A stretch of 6,526 bases of DNA, from positions 1 to 6,526 of the forward strand of contig JAGGTO010000125.1 in assembly GCA_021163705.1 (NCBI GenBank). Reading direction: 5' to 3'. This DNA is from Thermoplasmata archaeon. Lineage in GTDB: Archaea > Thermoplasmatota > Thermoplasmata > Thermoplasmatales > Aciduliprofundaceae. The number at the start of each line of letters is the position of its first letter. Positions within the stretch are counted from its first letter, which is position 1. Positions 5,111-6,526 of this stretch are shown here, piece by piece. The position numbers were made by a program, and so were the translations under genes. The notes beneath the pieces are model-generated. The model was given only the letters and a program-made list of their open reading frames with translations, was not told the DNA's origin and ran no database searches.

Positions 5111-6040
5111 TCAATTTTGATTTTCAACCGAAAATCCCTTGTTGCTTATTTCCACCTTATATCCCTGAGCTCCTATAGCCTGGAGAGCCTTTATGACCTC
5201 ATCCTGCTCATCTGTTAGCACCACTATCGAACCTCCTCCCCCCGCACCTGTTATTTTTGCTCCATAAGAGTATCTCTTAACACTCTCCACCATCTTTCTG
5301 AGCATAGGATGACTCACACCCAGAATTGTGAGAAGCTTGTGATTTCTATTCATTAGCTCTCCTATCTCCTCATAATCCTCATTCTCCAGCGGCCCTATGG
5401 CTCGAAGTGTGAGCCTTCCAATCTCCCTTACAACATCTCTGGCAAATGAGTTCCACTGGTAAAATCTTCTCACCTTTGCAACCATTTCCCCCGTGGATGC
5501 CTTTATTCCTGAAAAACCCACAACAAGTTTCAATCTTGGCACATCCACATGATGTATATTCCAGTAAATTCCATTTTTTTCAATTCTCCACAGAAAATTC
5601 TCTCTTTTTTGGCGATCAATAAGCACTCCCTTTCCGTGAGTTACCGTGCTGGTATCTATAGGACTTGCTCTTCCCTGCGTCTCATATTCAACTTCAAAAC
5701 CAAGCCTTGCAACCTCTTTCTCTTTAACCTTTCCCGTTGTAGAAAGCAAGGCAGCCACCATGGCTACACTTATGGATGCGGAAGAGCCCATTCCCGAGGA
5801 GGAGGGAATTTCGCTTTCGGTAAAAATTTCAAGTGGTGGACCTCTCCAGCATAGTTTTATGGCGTTTAAAATATAGCCATGATATTTCCTCTCTAAGGGA
5901 TAACCATTTACCCTGTATTCATTGCTCTCAAATATCCTCACCCTACTTCTCAAATTCAATGCAACAGCTATGGCTGGCTCACCATACACCACAGCATGCT
6001 CTCCGAACAGAATAACCTTGGCAGGCGCTGAAGCTTCCAC
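5111..6040 (-). CDS. mvk: Mevalonate kinase (GHMP family)
   Basis: Mevalonate kinase transfers the ATP gamma-phosphate to mevalonate to give 5-phosphomevalonate, a cytosolic step toward the isoprenoid lipids of archaeal membranes. The 309 residues match archaeal family length. All GHMP signatures are present: the N-terminal SAPAKVILFGEHAVVYG (4-20, with Lys8), the phosphate-binding loop PSSSGMGSSAS (79-89), the substrate/catalytic region ASPIDTSTVTHGKG (125-138, probable catalytic Asp129) and the C-terminal KITGAGGGGS (262-271). The DTST(V/I)T motif is typical of mevalonate kinase and separates it from homoserine or galactokinase relatives. The start is a GTG at 6040. An in-frame TAA lies three codons upstream, and the two codons between are not start codons, so no longer form is possible. 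No clear Shine-Dalgarno is visible. The gene follows the M42 peptidase by 36 nt and may be co-transcribed with it. The link to the archaellum genes looks like adjacency only. Confidence 0.95.
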   Translation of the reverse strand: MEASAPAKVILFGEHAVVYGEPAIAVALNLRSRVRIFESNEYRVNGYPLERKYHGYILNAIKLCWRGPPLEIFTESEIPSSSGMGSSASISVAMVAALLSTTGKVKEKEVARLGFEVEYETQGRASPIDTSTVTHGKGVLIDRQKRENFLWRIEKNGIYWNIHHVDVPRLKLVVGFSGIKASTGEMVAKVRRFYQWNSFARDVVREIGRLTLRAIGPLENEDYEEIGELMNRNHKLLTILGVSHPMLRKMVESVKRYSYGAKITGAGGGGSIVVLTDEQDEVIKALQAIGAQGYKVEISNKGFSVENQN

Positions 6041-6076
6041 GAAGTATTATGGGGATGCTTATGATAAATCTTTTGC

Positions 6077-6526
6077 TCATAGCCTTAAATCAAGCTCATG
6101 GATATCTCTAAGGGCGTATCTGAGCAGTTTGACCGTATTTTCTAAATCCCTCTTATCAAGCATCTCCACACTCGAATGCATGTATCGCAGAGGTATTGAG
6201 ATTACTGCAGTGGCAACTCCCTCCCTGGCCAATTGTATAATATCCGCATCTGTTCCGCTTCTCGATGGATTTGGCTCTAGCTGATAAGGAATCTCACTGG
6301 CCAAATCTATGAAATGCTTCACAACCTTGGGATGCCCCGTTGGTCCTATGCCTATGGTAGGACCTTTACCAAGCTCTATGGACATCTCATCCTTACTTAT
6401 GGAGGGCATCCTTGCATGGGTAACATCCACAGCAATTCCTATATCAGGGTAAACTCTGAATCCGGAGATGGCTGCACCTCGTAAACCTATCTCCTCCTGG
6501 ACAGTTGCCACAAAATAAACAGTAGA
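6077..6526 (-). CDS. M42-family metallo-aminopeptidase, C-terminal part (N-terminus beyond window)
   Basis: The frame is open from the window edge to TGA at 6079-6077 and shows 149 residues of an M42 peptidase (TET/FrvX/glutamyl aminopeptidase-like). M42 enzymes form large tetrahedral dodecamers with two metal ions that trim peptides from the N-terminus in the cytosol. Visible hallmarks: VYFVATVQEEIGLRGA (visible residues 3-18, with the catalytic Glu and the adjacent metal-ligand Glu of the EE pair), GIAVDVTHA with a metal-ligand Asp, GTDADIIQ, and IPLRYMHSSVEML with the C-terminal metal-ligand His. The GTG at 6511 is an internal Val codon and not the start, because conserved sequence (STVYF) continues upstream to the edge. 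Older annotations often call such genes endoglucanase or cellulase M; the motifs favour a peptidase. Substrate preference cannot be read from this part. Confidence 0.93.
   Translation of the reverse strand, partial: STVYFVATVQEEIGLRGAAISGFRVYPDIGIAVDVTHARMPSISKDEMSIELGKGPTIGIGPTGHPKVVKHFIDLASEIPYQLEPNPSRSGTDADIIQLAREGVATAVISIPLRYMHSSVEMLDKRDLENTVKLLRYALRDIHELDLRL

Noticed and set aside
5922..6284. Plus-strand 120-codon frame across the mevalonate kinase start and M42 end
   Set aside because: It lies opposite two strongly conserved genes. Its serine/leucine-rich product is a mirror-frame artefact.
6511..6526. GTG at 6511 as start of the M42 gene
   Set aside because: Family-conserved residues continue in frame upstream to the window edge, so the true N-terminus is outside.

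Overview
The window looks like chromosomal DNA of an archaeon. Every supported gene lies on the minus strand, so transcription runs from high to low coordinates. The evidence is an archaellum (archaeal flagellum) gene cluster, an archaeal-type mevalonate kinase, GAGGTG(AT) ribosome-binding sites and TATA-like promoter sequence. The AT-rich composition and protein flavour suggest a thermophilic euryarchaeon, perhaps of the Thermoplasmata/Aciduliprofundum (DHVE2) type. That placement is inferred from remembered resemblance and was not tested by any search.

Layout in transcription order: (1) 6526-6077, the C-terminal part of an M42-family metallo-aminopeptidase, running in from beyond the window. 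(2) 6040-5111, a complete mevalonate kinase with all GHMP-kinase motifs. (3) 5110-4905, the only sizeable non-coding stretch. It holds TATA-like boxes near 5077-5070 and 5055-5048, then a roughly 100-nt GC-rich leader with strong inverted repeats and a possible 35-codon upstream ORF. (4) The archaellum operon: archaellin flaB/arlB (4903-4265), an enlarged flaF/arlF with a C-terminal repeat domain (4261-3194), flaG/arlG (3184-2762), flaH/arlH (2759-2070), flaI/arlI (2059-422), and the N-terminal quarter of flaJ/arlJ (416-1), which is cut by the window edge.

The six archaellum genes are packed with gaps of at most about 9 nt. Most ribosome-binding sites are built into the end or stop codon of the gene before, so the block is almost certainly one translationally coupled operon. 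ArlB builds the filament after prepilin-peptidase cleavage. ArlF and ArlG form the periplasmic, S-layer-contacting stator parts. ArlH and ArlI are the ATP-binding regulator and the motor ATPase, and ArlJ is the membrane platform.

The best leads for novelty are two. First, ArlF carries about 220 extra residues arranged as repeated blade-like units, probably an extracellular beta-propeller. Second, the archaellin leader contains a decoy Shine-Dalgarno, an anti-Shine-Dalgarno and the real Shine-Dalgarno sequences, which could form mutually exclusive pairings, all inside a possible small ORF that ends at the archaellin start. The cluster also has no flaC/D/E or flaX between archaellin and flaF.
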